Source: Vespula vulgaris (Eukaryota > Arthropoda > Insecta > Hymenoptera > Vespidae). From it: 64,000 nt of DNA. The notes beneath the pieces were generated by a model. The model saw nothing but the letters and a program-made list of their open reading frames with translations. It had not been told where the DNA came from and did no database searches. This document shows positions 1 to 11,574 of the stretch, piece after piece (positions within the stretch are counted from its first letter, which is position 1; each line of letters starts with the position of its first letter). Both the position numbers and the translations under genes were made by a program. The stretch is from NCBI RefSeq assembly GCF_905475345.1, contig NC_066588.1, positions 2,269,501 to 2,333,500 on the forward strand, written 5' to 3'.

Positions 1-39
1 CGCAAGCACGTATTTTCATCTCTCTTTTAACTCTGCAGT

Positions 40-41
<2 letters not shown>

Positions 42-111
<70 letters not shown>
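42..111. repeat. (CT)n microsatellite
   Basis: Uninterrupted CT dinucleotide array of about 35 units at the left edge, followed at 161-258 by a TA/TATG-rich tract. Confidence 0.95.
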
Positions 112-114
<3 letters not shown>

Positions 115-837
115 CCTACTTTTCCACACGGTTTTATCCCACGCACATCGATTCTACGAGTATACATATATTTATATATGTATATGTATATGTATATATA
201 TATATGTATATATGTACGTACATATATATGTATACATGTATGTATAAACGTATGTATGTTTTAGATCGATCTATCGATAACGATAAAAGCCACTCTTTAA
301 TTAATACACCGCGCGAATTAAAAGCTATCGCGTCGTTTTAAACGTTCTACCACCAAACGAACAAAGCACCGACCTTCATTTTCTCATTAATTTTAATGCT
401 AGATATATGTTTATCTTCGATTCGGGTTACTTAACTAACTCGATCGAATTATTCAGTCGACGAGAGTGATATCAATAATTCGAAAATAGATATTTCGCGG
501 ACGTTTATGAAGTATGCAATGTAAGAAAGTCTTTTTTCTGTCTCTTCCTCTCTCTCTCTTTTTTTTTTTTTTTTTTCGTTAGAGGACGATACTTGAGAGG
601 TAAAAAACGATACGACGAGAAGTCGAAGAATTATTTCGAATATCTCTCGATAAACTTTGGAATATCGCGATCGATTATTCAAAGGACTTTCTTACTAAAC
701 TACGAAAGGATGGAAAACGAATGGATGAAAGGCGGTGCCAGCTAATGCGACCTAACGAAGTGAAAGCATTTCGCTGCAACGTTTATTTCGTTCAATTACA
801 TTTGGCAGCCATTCTAAAAGCCACACTGAAGGAAGAA

Positions 838-884
<47 letters not shown>

Positions 885-885
885 A
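838..885. repeat. (GA)n microsatellite
   Basis: GA-rich array with an occasional A interruption. A pure (TA)25 array follows at 1001-1050. Confidence 0.95.
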
Positions 886-999
886 CGACATAGCTCCCTT
901 GTTGCTTGTTTATGTTCTCACATATATCAGTCTTACGAGCACTTAAAGGAAAGAAATGGTCGCAATCTTTTGTCTCTGATTCAGTCACTTAACCCTCAG

Positions 1000-1000
<1 letters not shown>

Positions 1001-1050
<50 letters not shown>
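1001..1050. repeat. (TA)25 microsatellite
   Basis: Pure TA dinucleotide array; self-complementary and prone to cruciform extrusion. Confidence 0.95.
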
Positions 1051-1053
<3 letters not shown>

Positions 1054-1253
1054 TTAGTAGAATATCACCGTACGCGAAACAACGGTACGAGATTATTCGA
1101 GTGTATTCGTCGCGATATTTTCATCAACGACTTTTCATAGTCACTTATATTTCCGTACTTTATCAACGTGAGAAGGAATATACAGAGAACGAGATCGAAG
1201 AAGTTTTTTCTTTTAAAGAAATTTTCAAGAAAATGAAAGAAAACTAAAATAGA

Positions 1254-1270
1254 TGGATAGATAGATACAT

Positions 1271-1298
<28 letters not shown>
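1254..1298. repeat. (GATA)n/(GACA)n compound tetranucleotide
   Basis: Several GATA units pass into about seven GACA units, the two classical sex-chromosome-type tetranucleotides, here as a short array. Confidence 0.9.
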
Positions 1299-1301
<3 letters not shown>

Positions 1302-1477
1302 TACCTATACAGTTCGCGAAAGACGCGCAAAGACAAACTTCGATTTCCGCGTCGATTTCGTTTCAGATGGACTAAACTCGGTTGGACGTTAACAGCTTTT
1401 ACGACACCTCGTAGACAAGACACGAAGACAAAAGAAAGAAAGGCCTTGAGAGAAAAGAGAGAAGCTCGAGAGAGAAA

Positions 1478-1505
1478 GGGGAAGGAAGAGGGGGAGGGGG
1501 GAGGG
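1478..1505 (+). other. G-quadruplex candidate
   Basis: Four G runs of 4, 5, 6 and 3 separated by loops of 8, 1 and 1 bases on the plus strand. This fits the standard G3+ quadruplex pattern except for one slightly long loop. Confidence 0.6.
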
Positions 1506-1860
1506 AGAAGCGAACCTAGTTGAAATAAAGGAAAGAAAAATGTAAGGAAGTTCGAAAAAGAGACGGACGGATAGGAAAGAAAGAAAAGTTAAAAAAGATA
1601 GAAAAGAGGATGCTGGAGATCGAACCTTCCACGACTTCCTGAAGAAGTAATTTCTGTCGCCTCGAAATCAGTTTCGCCGGACGTCCGTAAATTGCCGGAA
1701 GCTCGGCGCCCTCTCTGATAGCGTTCCACCTTCCTCCGACCCACCCACAGTGTAGCCCACCACTCAATCAACGAGAGCGAAAGAGGGTGGAAATTCCCGT
1801 AGAGGTGCAACGAGGACCGATTTCTCGTTTCTCTCTTTCTCTCTCTTTCTCTTTCTTTCT

Positions 1861-1900
1861 TTATCTCTATCTCTATCTCTATCTCTATCTCTATCTCTAT
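1861..1900. repeat. (TATCTC)n hexanucleotide array
   Basis: About six and a half copies of TATCTC embedded in a longer pyrimidine-rich tract that reaches about 2160. Confidence 0.9.
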
Positions 1901-3675
1901 TTCGCATTCTCTTTTTCTTCCTCTCTTCGTGTCTACTAGCAGCGAGTAGACAGCAGCGTATTCCCTCCATTTTCACCCACCGTTCACCCTATCTCTCTCT
2001 CTCTCTCTCTCTCTTTCTCTTTCTCTCTCTCTTCTTTTCCACCCCTCTCCTGTAACAGTTGGCAAAACGAATTTCCACCCTTCTTCCCTTTCTCTCTTCT
2101 CTTCCTCTCTTACTCTTGCTCTTCCTTTTCCTCTTCCTCTTTCTCTTTCTCTTTCACTTCCTAGGCAACGTTTTTCGTCCCTTTCCTACTCGCGATCAGG
2201 ATGGAAAAACCGCCGAAGCAATTTACTGCTGCGTGCCGCTCGTTTCTCCGTTTGCTCTCTGACAAGAGACCGAGAATGCGATTCTTTGAACGAAATGCAG
2301 ACGTTGCCCTCGGTGCGCGAGGAAGAGAGAGAGAGAGAGACAAGAGGAAAAAAAAGAAAAGTGAAATGAAAAACGAAAGAAACAAATATGCAAAAGGAGA
2401 AAGAAAAACACAAAAATAAAGCAAACGCGCCGATCGAGCGATGCACGGTTGTACGGAGCTACGGAATGTAGAAAATTCAACTCGATTAGTAGTGAGTAAC
2501 GAGACATGAGCGATAATACTCCTTCTCACCTCGTGTGGAACGAAGTTTCTTTTTTTTCTTCTTTTTCTTTTCCTTAAGCGATATGAATCCACAGTATGAA
2601 TCCTCGTTCACCAGGAAAATTATTATGAGACTCTTTTCGATGCTAGTTCTGATTTATTTAAGAAAAAAAAAATGGAAAGGAGGAGAAATAAAAAAAAAGA
2701 AGAAACAAAATAGAAAGAAGATGAAGCAGAGAAAGAAAATATCGATCGTAATCGATATCTCGTCGTTAATATCGCGTTACGTGCGCTGACCCGAAACCTT
2801 AACGCCTCTCGAAGTTTAATAAAAATGTCGATTCGCTGACCCGTCTAAATCAACGACGGAAAAACTCAGTCGGGGGATTTTCGTAGGTACGCGATCGAAT
2901 CGATTCGCTTAGCGAAAAGCAAGTAATTTCATTAGCCAACCGGTTCCCCGGAAACGATGATTGGACACGGTGTCGTGCGTTCGTAAAATGTATCGAAGAC
3001 CGAAATCGAAATGTATCGAAGACCGTGCGCGAGCGTACGTGCGCGACCGCATTTATTTTATCCCCACGTGGGATTCCATTATCGGAACAGAAAATCCAAT
3101 TATTCGATAAAAGATCGAGTTATTCGGCGGGCACAGCTTCGCTCAGCCATTCGAATTACTCGTGAATCAAATGAGGCGGAACGCAGGCAGGTTCGATTCG
3201 ACTTTATCGGCGGCCAAGAGACTAGCAAGGATCTAAAGAGTATGAAAGAAAGATAGAAAGAAAAAGAAAAAGAGAAAAAGTGAAAGAGTGGGAGTCGCTC
3301 TTTTCCTATCGATGTCCACTATCATCCTCTATCTCGCTGCGATTCGATTTCGTTCTGCTCCGAGTATATATAGTCGAATCGTTCAACGTGACATTATAAA
3401 GTCTTCTGTTCGAGATTACATCGGGCTTCGATATAACGTCATTCGATGACATCGAAAAGATTTCGCGATATAATTCGGATTAGAAAAAAATTGTGAAATT
3501 TTCTAAGTGAGAAAGAAAGAGATGAGTGTAACGTCACTATCATTTTCGTTATCCTTCACGTTGATGTAACTCTATTAGAGACACCATGTTCGTGTAAGTG
3601 CGCGCGTGTGTCTCTGCACATTGTAAACTTTATCAGGCTTCTCATTTCGATTTTCTTCTTGGTTGTGCGAACGCG

Positions 3676-3725
3676 TCTACCTACCTGCCTACCTACCTAC
3701 CTACCTACCTACCTACCTACCTACC
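3676..3725. repeat. (CTAC)n tetranucleotide
   Basis: About twelve CTAC units with one CTGC variant. A related reverse-type GGTA/GGTC array is at 6601-6638. Confidence 0.95.
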
Positions 3726-6600
3726 ACCTATTCCTCTATGACACTTGTCTTTACACACGCGAGATGTAGAAAGGGGATAGAGATAAAGGGAAACGAATTG
3801 GTGCGAGAAAGAATAGAGAATAGGGTAAAAGGCGAGGGACGAAGAAGGGCGCCGACCGGTGAACGCGTTTAAAGGGCTTCGTGCGAGACGAGTTTAAGCC
3901 CCTAACTCTTTTTTTTCTCTCTCTTTGTCTTTTTCTCCTTCTCTCTCCAAGAGTTTTTTTTTTATTATTACGACAAATGCAACGAAGGGCTCGCGTGTTA
4001 GAACGACGTTTTCCGTCAGGAATGCGCCGTCGTGACATACCGCTATGTGTGTGTGTGTGTGTATGTATACGTATGTATGTATTTATGTATGTACTTGTGT
4101 ACGATGATGTTTCGTTCGACGAACGAGCTACAAACGTTACTGTATGAAATACGCGTTGAACTTCCTTCAGGAGTTACGAATAGAACTTGCCGCCACAGTT
4201 CCAACGCATGTCGGAATCTAAACGGAAAATTTTTTATTCGTATCGTTCAAAAGGAATTTTCTTTTTTCTTTGTACTTGCTTTCTTTTTCCTTTTTTCTTT
4301 TCTTTCTCTCTTTATTGTCATATAATATCAGCAAGAGTACTTGACAGACTAATTAATACATTCACGTTCTCTTATTCCAACATTTTCTACGATTTTTCAA
4401 AGGATCGATAAAATTCTAGTATCTATTTATGTAAATATAAAAAGATATTAGAACGTTCTAATTGATCAGGATGGAATATATCTCTGAATACGATGAATAA
4501 CTCTGGAATTATTATTAGAAACGTGCAATTAATAATAATATGTTTGTAAATGGTAATCGAAGAGAAGATTTTAAAGAGTAAATTCTAAATCCTTGATTGC
4601 TGCAATAGGGATGTCTAGATTTATAAATCTTACAATATGTACAGTAATTACAACAACAACAATAACAATAATAATAACGATAATAACAGTAACGATAATA
4701 GCAAAAGTAGTGATAATCATATTAATCGTAGCAGTATAGATAGTATCAGAGAAGAAAGGATAATGTCAGATGAAATAATTAAAAAAAAAAATTGAAACAA
4801 AAAATAGAAAAAAAAATAAATACACGTGAAAAGATAAAGATGTTATTACGAAAAAAAAAAATATATATATATAAAATCCATAGATACTTAAACTGTCATT
4901 CCATATCGTAATAACGTTCTCACGATCATCAAGCGTGTATCGTGTTACGTGCATTAGTAGAAAAATAATAGGACAAATGAAGCAGATTATCTCCATTGAT
5001 TCATCGAGTACATTCGTTCGATCGACCGTCGCGTATTGTAAACGAACGAGCAAATTCTATTCGCGTTAGAAGTCACGAAGTCACAATGCGGCCGGACGAA
5101 TCTACTTCTCAAGTTACCCGAGGAGGGGGTGAAGTGGAGGTAGGATGGGGTGGTGTAGTGAGGTGGTGTGGGGCGAGAGGATGGGGAGAAGGGACACAAA
5201 GCGTTCCTAGCTCGCGCTGTACGCGAAAGTAGCAATTAGAATTCATTAGCGAGGCCATTCCAAGCGGAGGAGGAATTCTCTCGTGGCCGTAACGAGAAAG
5301 TATGCGCGTCGAGAATGAGTGAATGAGGGAGGGAGAGAAAGAGGAAAGGGAGGGTTACGCTCTTGCTGTTAAACAGCTGACTTACCACGCTCTTTGAGAT
5401 ATATTCTTCAAACGTAATATTATCAAAGACGTTGCAAAAACTCATTGGCTAATTAATAACCTCCGAAAAGAATATTTACGTCGATTTATATTTTTAAATA
5501 AGAAATATAGAAAAAAAGAAGATTAATCGATGGAGGTCTTTAATAATCGGCTTTACGCGTTATATCTATCGACGTATGTATATATTTCTTTGTTTTCCGT
5601 GTTTCTTTTTCTCCTCCTCGACTTTTTGATTATCAAAAATTATTTCGTTAAAGTAGTAAGCAGTAATAACGTTAACAGGAAAGACGATTAATTAGCGATC
5701 TCATTGATGTTACGTGTACCTATCAGGAGAAGCCGTAGTCTGTAGTCGGTAGTGTTAGTAGCGTTAGTAGTTGGAGCTTCGCTCTGTAGTAGGAAATGGA
5801 GGTGGTGGTTCGACCGATCGAAGATCGAAGGAACTAATTAAATGCGTACTTGGTTTACCTCTTCGCGGTGATCGGATCCAATAATCGTTCGGCGTTCATC
5901 AGGAATCCTGTCTAATCGTCATGTAATTAGTAGAAAACTACTATCCGTAGTTGAAGTACTTCGTGCGGTACGTTAGAATCTAATCGATATATTTTTTTCT
6001 TCGAATATTGGAAAACTACTGATACATTTCGTTCCGACATGACGAAAGCAAAATTACTAATCTTTCGCGATAACAAAAGAACCTTGTAAGTATTTATTCA
6101 TGAGAATGACTAAGTATTTAACGTGGATAATATTTTGTCGATGAGTACTTACGACTTTGAACAATTTTTTTTTCTTTCTTTATATATACGGAAATCGGAT
6201 CCAAAAAAGAAAACGATCATCGAAGAAAGCGATGATCCTTGGTGTCTGGGTAAAAGGTGGATAGAAGAGAAGAAAAAAGGAGGAGGATGTCTCTAAGACG
6301 CTTTCGAATATAACTCGATTATCCTTCCGAAAAAAAATAGAAGACACTTTTACGCGAACAGCTGGTAATTCAAGCTGTCCTAGCCTTCTATCCTATTTCT
6401 CTCTTTCTCTCCCTTTTTTCTTCCCCCCCCCCCTCTCTCTGTCTTCTTTTCTTCGCTATTTCAATCCAAGGCTCTTCCCTTTGGCTTTCTCTTACCACCG
6501 GTACCATATTCGGGGCAATTCTCGATGTAATTCAATCGGGCGTCGATAGGCGACAATGGCGCCATAATCTAAAATTACTTTCCTCAGAGTAGTGGTAGTA

Positions 6601-6638
6601 GATAGGTAGGTAGGTCGGTAGGTAGGTCGGTTGGTCGG
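6601..6638. repeat. (GGTA/GGTC)n tetranucleotide
   Basis: Imperfect array of GGTA and GGTC units, complementary in type to the (CTAC)n array 3 kb upstream. Confidence 0.85.
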
Positions 6639-7510
6639 GATATCCTTTCGTCGCGTTTATTAGCGTCAGACGGTACTAAAAGACTCGTTACAAGCTTTTC
6701 CCGGTCTCGCGAGAGAGACAGCTATACGTCTATTCTAGAGCTACGCGTTAAGAAAAGCTCAAACCGCGTACCTGATGGGAACTCGAGATATGGCCGTCTA
6801 AACTCCCTTTTCCTGTCTCTTTTCGTCCTTTTTTCTTCCTTCTTCTTCCATTCAATATCTCCTCACTTTTCTACTACCCCCATCCTCACCCTCATCCCCA
6901 CCCCTTACTCCATCCCGACTCCAGTCTTCGTCCATTCGCGACTTCTTTAAAGCTCTCTTGTCGTTTTCCACCGACGACATAATTTTATAAAAATAGCTTC
7001 TCCGAGTTATCTCACCTAAGAGATAAGATAGAGAAAAAAGAAAAGAGAAAGAAAAGAGAAAGAAAGAAAGAAAGGGAGTGGTCACAGCATGAACGAGACG
7101 ATCATAAAAATCTCAGTGGAAGTGTCGAAAGGACGAAGAGACTCGAGTGCCTCGTGAAACGGAGAACATCGACACCTTTTTATTAACCGTATCATATGTT
7201 TATTATTGGCATTGACCGCGACAATGGGATATAATAGAGCTAGAAAGTGGCGTCTCTTTGATAATTTTCGGTCTGTTCTTTTCTCTTTTTTTCTCTCTTT
7301 TCTGTCCCTTTTTCCTCTCTTTCTTTTCTTTTTCGTCCATTTTTCCTTTCTTTTTTCTTTTAATAGAAAATAATGCTCAAAGGATAAAGACGGTGGTAAA
7401 CCGCTTGTTTCGTTGTACTCGTAAGCTCGAGTTTCATCAAAGAGTTACAGAGGGTTAATGACGGTACTTTGAGTACTTTCAAGACGATAGACCGAGTATA
7501 TGAGATTCAA

Positions 7511-7531
7511 AGAGAGAGAGAGAGAGAGAGA

Positions 7532-7569
<38 letters not shown>
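7511..7569. repeat. (GA)n microsatellite
   Basis: First of three long GA arrays within 700 bases; the others are at 7750-7792 and 8112-8180. Confidence 0.95.
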
Positions 7570-7573
<4 letters not shown>

Positions 7574-7746
7574 CTCAGTCATCGTAAATTCGTATTAAGG
7601 ATATGTTTCGGTACGTGAGTCCCTTGGCCAATGGGGAACTGGTATTTGGGTCAGATGACGTCCTCTAATAAGGACGCGCGTTAATAGGCTTACTTCGAGC
7701 TTCCAGGCATGGCCCGGAGTTAGATAGAAGGGTGTTTGTGTGTGTA

Positions 7747-7799
<53 letters not shown>

Positions 7800-8109
7800 T
7801 GGGCGTGTATCTCCCTCGAGCGAGATTACCTGACGTATCTGCAACATTGAAAGCTTATACACAGACACGCCACGTGGCACGTATACGAATAGCGCAAGCT
7901 TTGAGAACGACTTCCCATTTACGAGACACGCGCTTTGGTGTTCCCTTCAAGTACACCTTTTAATTTCCCGATCTCATCTTCAACATGGAACAACGATGAA
8001 TCTACTTGCTGGATATCTTTTATTTAAAACCAAATCGGTCGTCGAGTCCGAGCGGTCCAATTACTTCATAATATCTTTTCTAATGAATCGTGAATTTCGA
8101 GGACACGCG

Positions 8110-8111
<2 letters not shown>

Positions 8112-8180
<69 letters not shown>
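8112..8180. repeat. (GA)n microsatellite
   Basis: About 34 GA units, nearly pure. A (TA)15 array follows at 8702-8732. Confidence 0.95.
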
Positions 8181-8183
<3 letters not shown>

Positions 8184-8697
8184 TAAAAGAAAAAGAGTGC
8201 CTTATAAAAAGTTGGAGCTTCAACGGCAAGCAAACTCATTTGGAAGTCTAATTTAAATGATATATTCTAGCCGTCATCAATATAGAATTAATAACCAGCG
8301 AGAGCTCCTGCTATTCTCTACCTTCGCATAGAAATTTATGAACGCCGTCCTCCGACCCCGAACGCGACTAATCGATAATGAAATTTTAATCGAGAAAAAC
8401 GTAAAAGGACTTCTCCTCTAAGGGATAATTCGTATCTCCGCGGAAAGATATTCCAGCATCGTTTCGCGAAAAACTATTTGCCTCTTATCCTTGCTCGTTG
8501 AATGGCTTAAAATACACGCGATAATATTATTAGACCGATAACTATATATGATTGAGTCGAAAATAGTTTATATGTTTATTCTGCGACATGATTTCCTGTT
8601 TTTTATTTTTATTTTTTTTTTATTTTATTTTATTCTTTTTTATTATCATTTTTGAAAAATATTTAAAGATAAGTGTATACATATATACTTTTATATT

Positions 8698-8738
<41 letters not shown>

Positions 8739-9009
8739 GATTATTAAAAAACGATTAATCGAATTCGAGATACGCATAATTCACAAGCAACATTTCCGTA
8801 TTGGACTTTATCGCTGACGATAAAGTACGTAAATGTAGTGTCGATTATTCCGCTCTTTATGAGTCACGTATTTGCATATCCAACGAAATTATAATTCCAC
8901 GAATTCGCATAAATTTCGCTCGTCTATTTAATAATGATGTTAACGCGTCATCTATCGCGTGTAGTAGTTCTTGAGCCGATCGATGATTGAAAAAAAAAAA
9001 GAAAAAGAA

Positions 9010-9043
9010 AATAATAATAATAATAATAATAACAATAATAATA

Positions 9044-9096
<53 letters not shown>
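9010..9096. repeat. (ATA)n/(ATG)n trinucleotide pair
   Basis: Eleven ATA-type units change to about 17 pure ATG units at 9044, suggesting expansion of a point-mutated unit. Confidence 0.95.
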
Positions 9097-9969
9097 ATCA
9101 CCTTAATTATCTAATAAAAAATACAAACTTAAAAATATAAATTTAATTGTATGATAAAGATGGAAAAAGAAAGAATGAAAAAAAGAAGAAAAGAAAAATG
9201 GTCTTAAAAGAATCGGACTTTTGAAATGTTTATATCGTAATCGTAAATTCGAAGATATCATTTAGATTATCGTAATTATCGATTTATAATCCGCAGTTCT
9301 ACGTTTGCGTAGACAACGAATCTACTGTTGACGATTTCTCGAACAAAATCAATTGGAATCTATTCGTTCTCGTTGACTCACGATATGTATTCGCCTAGAA
9401 CGAAAATAACTCGAAATACACGCGAAGTTCTCCATTTTTTATAATTTTTCGAAAGAGCTTTTCAAAACGTAATACGCCAAAATATATATAACTATACATA
9501 CGTATACCTATCTAATTTGTCGACGATACAGAGTGGGATAAAAGTTTTTAGACGATTGTAAAAATCAATTACATTTTTTTAAAAAAAGATTTCTTTTCTA
9601 CTTTCTTCTTTTTATTAATCTTGTTTCAAATTGCCAAAGAAGTTCTTTAGCTTGTGGTCTTATAATTTGAGAGAGAGAGGTGGGAAGGAGGAGAAGAAAA
9701 AAAGAAAACTTAGTCTACGGAAAAGAGTAATCGATTTTTCAAATCTCTTAAATGTATATTAGAGCTAAATAGATGGTTTCTTTTATTTTTTTCTTTTCTT
9801 ATTTTTTTCTTTTATTCGATGTCTGAAACGTCGATGTCGATGCGAAGAAGGAGTCAAAGTTAATGGCTTCTCGAAAGGACAGTCTTGGCATCGACGTTAA
9901 AGGTCTACCCAGGGATGCTTTCGATACTGAAACGACGATGTCGAGCACACTGAGAAATTTTTTTCCTTT

Positions 9970-10014
<45 letters not shown>

Positions 10015-10551
10015 GCCATCTCTATCTCTCTTTTTTATTTTCCCATAGCCATATAACGCGAGTTATATCACGTCGTTGCACAACTCGTGTACTTACAGTA
10101 CAATATTGAAGATCGTAGAAAAAGGATTTTTAGAACGACTCGAAGGAGAACCATCTTAACGTATTTCGAAAATTTCTCGTTAAATGGGCGATTGCGATGA
10201 TAAAATTCGTTGAATAATCCTTTAAGTCCAACACAATTAAAACTACTTATCTTCTTCTTTTTATTTTTCTCTACGTTTTTCAACTTTTTCATTTATTATC
10301 ATTATTATTATTTTTTTTTTCTTTATAGATATAAAAGAATCGTCCCGCAGTTCGTTAAATTAATTTCGATCTACGATTCGAAAATACGATTTTTCCTTCG
10401 TATTACGTAACAAGAAGATTTGAGAATGAAAATTTGTGTTTAATATCTTTCTTTAGAAAAGAAAATCTATAACGCATAATCGTTATTTTGTTATTTTTGT
10501 GACGATCGCGTGCGAATAATTCAATATCTTTATTTTTCTTTTCTTTTTCAG

Positions 10552-10749
10552 TTTGATACATCGAGATACCAGACCCGAACCCTCGATAAGATGTTCCACA
10601 TTGAAGGGTGCGACGAGACTGCCTTCGGCGCCGGATCACAGGAGCGAAGCACGATTGAGGATAGATCCAAAGGTGTTGGTCTTCGTCGAAACTTTATATT
10701 CCAGGCTGGGACGAGAGATAGCCGAGCTACTCGTTTATAACCGAATAAA
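10552..10749 (+). CDS. sfl: sfl exon A: start of luminal N-deacetylase domain
   Basis: Acceptor TTTTCTTTTTCAG ends at 10551; donor GTGAGT begins at 10750. One base finishes a split codon, then 65 codons, then AA of the codon for Lys66. The stretch DPKVLVFVETLYSRLG and the end ELLVYNRIK match the beginning of the conserved NDST N-deacetylase domain. The first ~35 residues (basic, Pro/Ser-rich) are the stem region, which varies in this family. There is no start codon or membrane anchor here, so this is an internal exon. Confidence 0.95.
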
Positions 10750-11537
10750 GTGAGTACGCGACTAACCTCGTAAACGTTCGCGTTCTATAACCCGAAAACT
10801 TCGAAGGTCAGCTTTGAAAATCCAACGATAAAAACCTACGAACTTTCTGTTCCCTTGAGCCTCTTACATTCGTGTACAGAATTTCTATTTCGTTTTTAAC
10901 GTAAGTACGTATTTGATACACACGCTATCATTACCGTTCTAAGTTTTAAGTTTTATCATCTCTGTTCAAAATGAAAAAATATTGAAACTCTCTATGATTC
11001 ACGATTATCGAAAATTTCTAAATCGATCGGACAAATCCTTGGATTCATATGACCTTAAACTGTTAAGGTTATAATTTACCTACGTTAACATATGTATATT
11101 CTGTCGTCCATTAAATACGAAGAGATTAAATCGAGGTAGACAATGAAGTATTTACTTTAGTACATCGAAAATAAGAGTCGTGAACGTTTATATTTCTTCT
11201 AAAATCTTTCGAGGGAAAAGTTGGAGAGTAGATATCTAAATCTCCTGCCTCTTGGAAAATTCAAAGCAGGCGCGAAGCATCGAACTTTGACACACACGAT
11301 CGCACAGTAACACGACGATCTATTTTCGTGAAATCGGGTAAGAAGATTTCGAAAGAGATAAGAAAACAAAAAAGAAGAAGAAGAGAAAGAAAACTTACGT
11401 TAAATCTCTTTTCGAGTATTTCACGAGCAATGAAATAATAATGGCTGCCAATATGGGATAATGGTCGAGTTTGATTTGTAATTATCGGAAATGGAAGCAG
11501 GTGACACGAAGAGGGTGAGAAAGAGATAGAAAGAGAT

Positions 11538-11574
<37 letters not shown>

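Larger units (their letters stand above)
1..10551 (+). other. sfl upstream intron / 5' region, no gene recognised
   Basis: No exon encoding an N-terminal anchor could be found. Open frames here are short and built on CT, GA or T-rich runs. Contents are many microsatellites (listed separately), a G-quadruplex candidate at 1478-1505, a G-rich stretch at 5120-5192, an 11-base C run at 6423-6433, and repeat-poor stretches at 2760-3240, 5450-6200 and 8250-8570. Since exon A begins inside a codon, at least one coding exon lies further left; this region is then intron. Confidence 0.6.

Noticed and set aside
5120..5192. G-rich tract considered as a quadruplex
   Set aside because: G runs of four are separated by loops of up to 18 bases, too long for a confident call.
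9863..9960. ATG with about 32 non-repetitive codons before a CT array, considered as an sfl 5' exon
   Set aside because: No hydrophobic anchor, no convincing donor in the phase needed by exon A, and no similarity to NDST N-termini.
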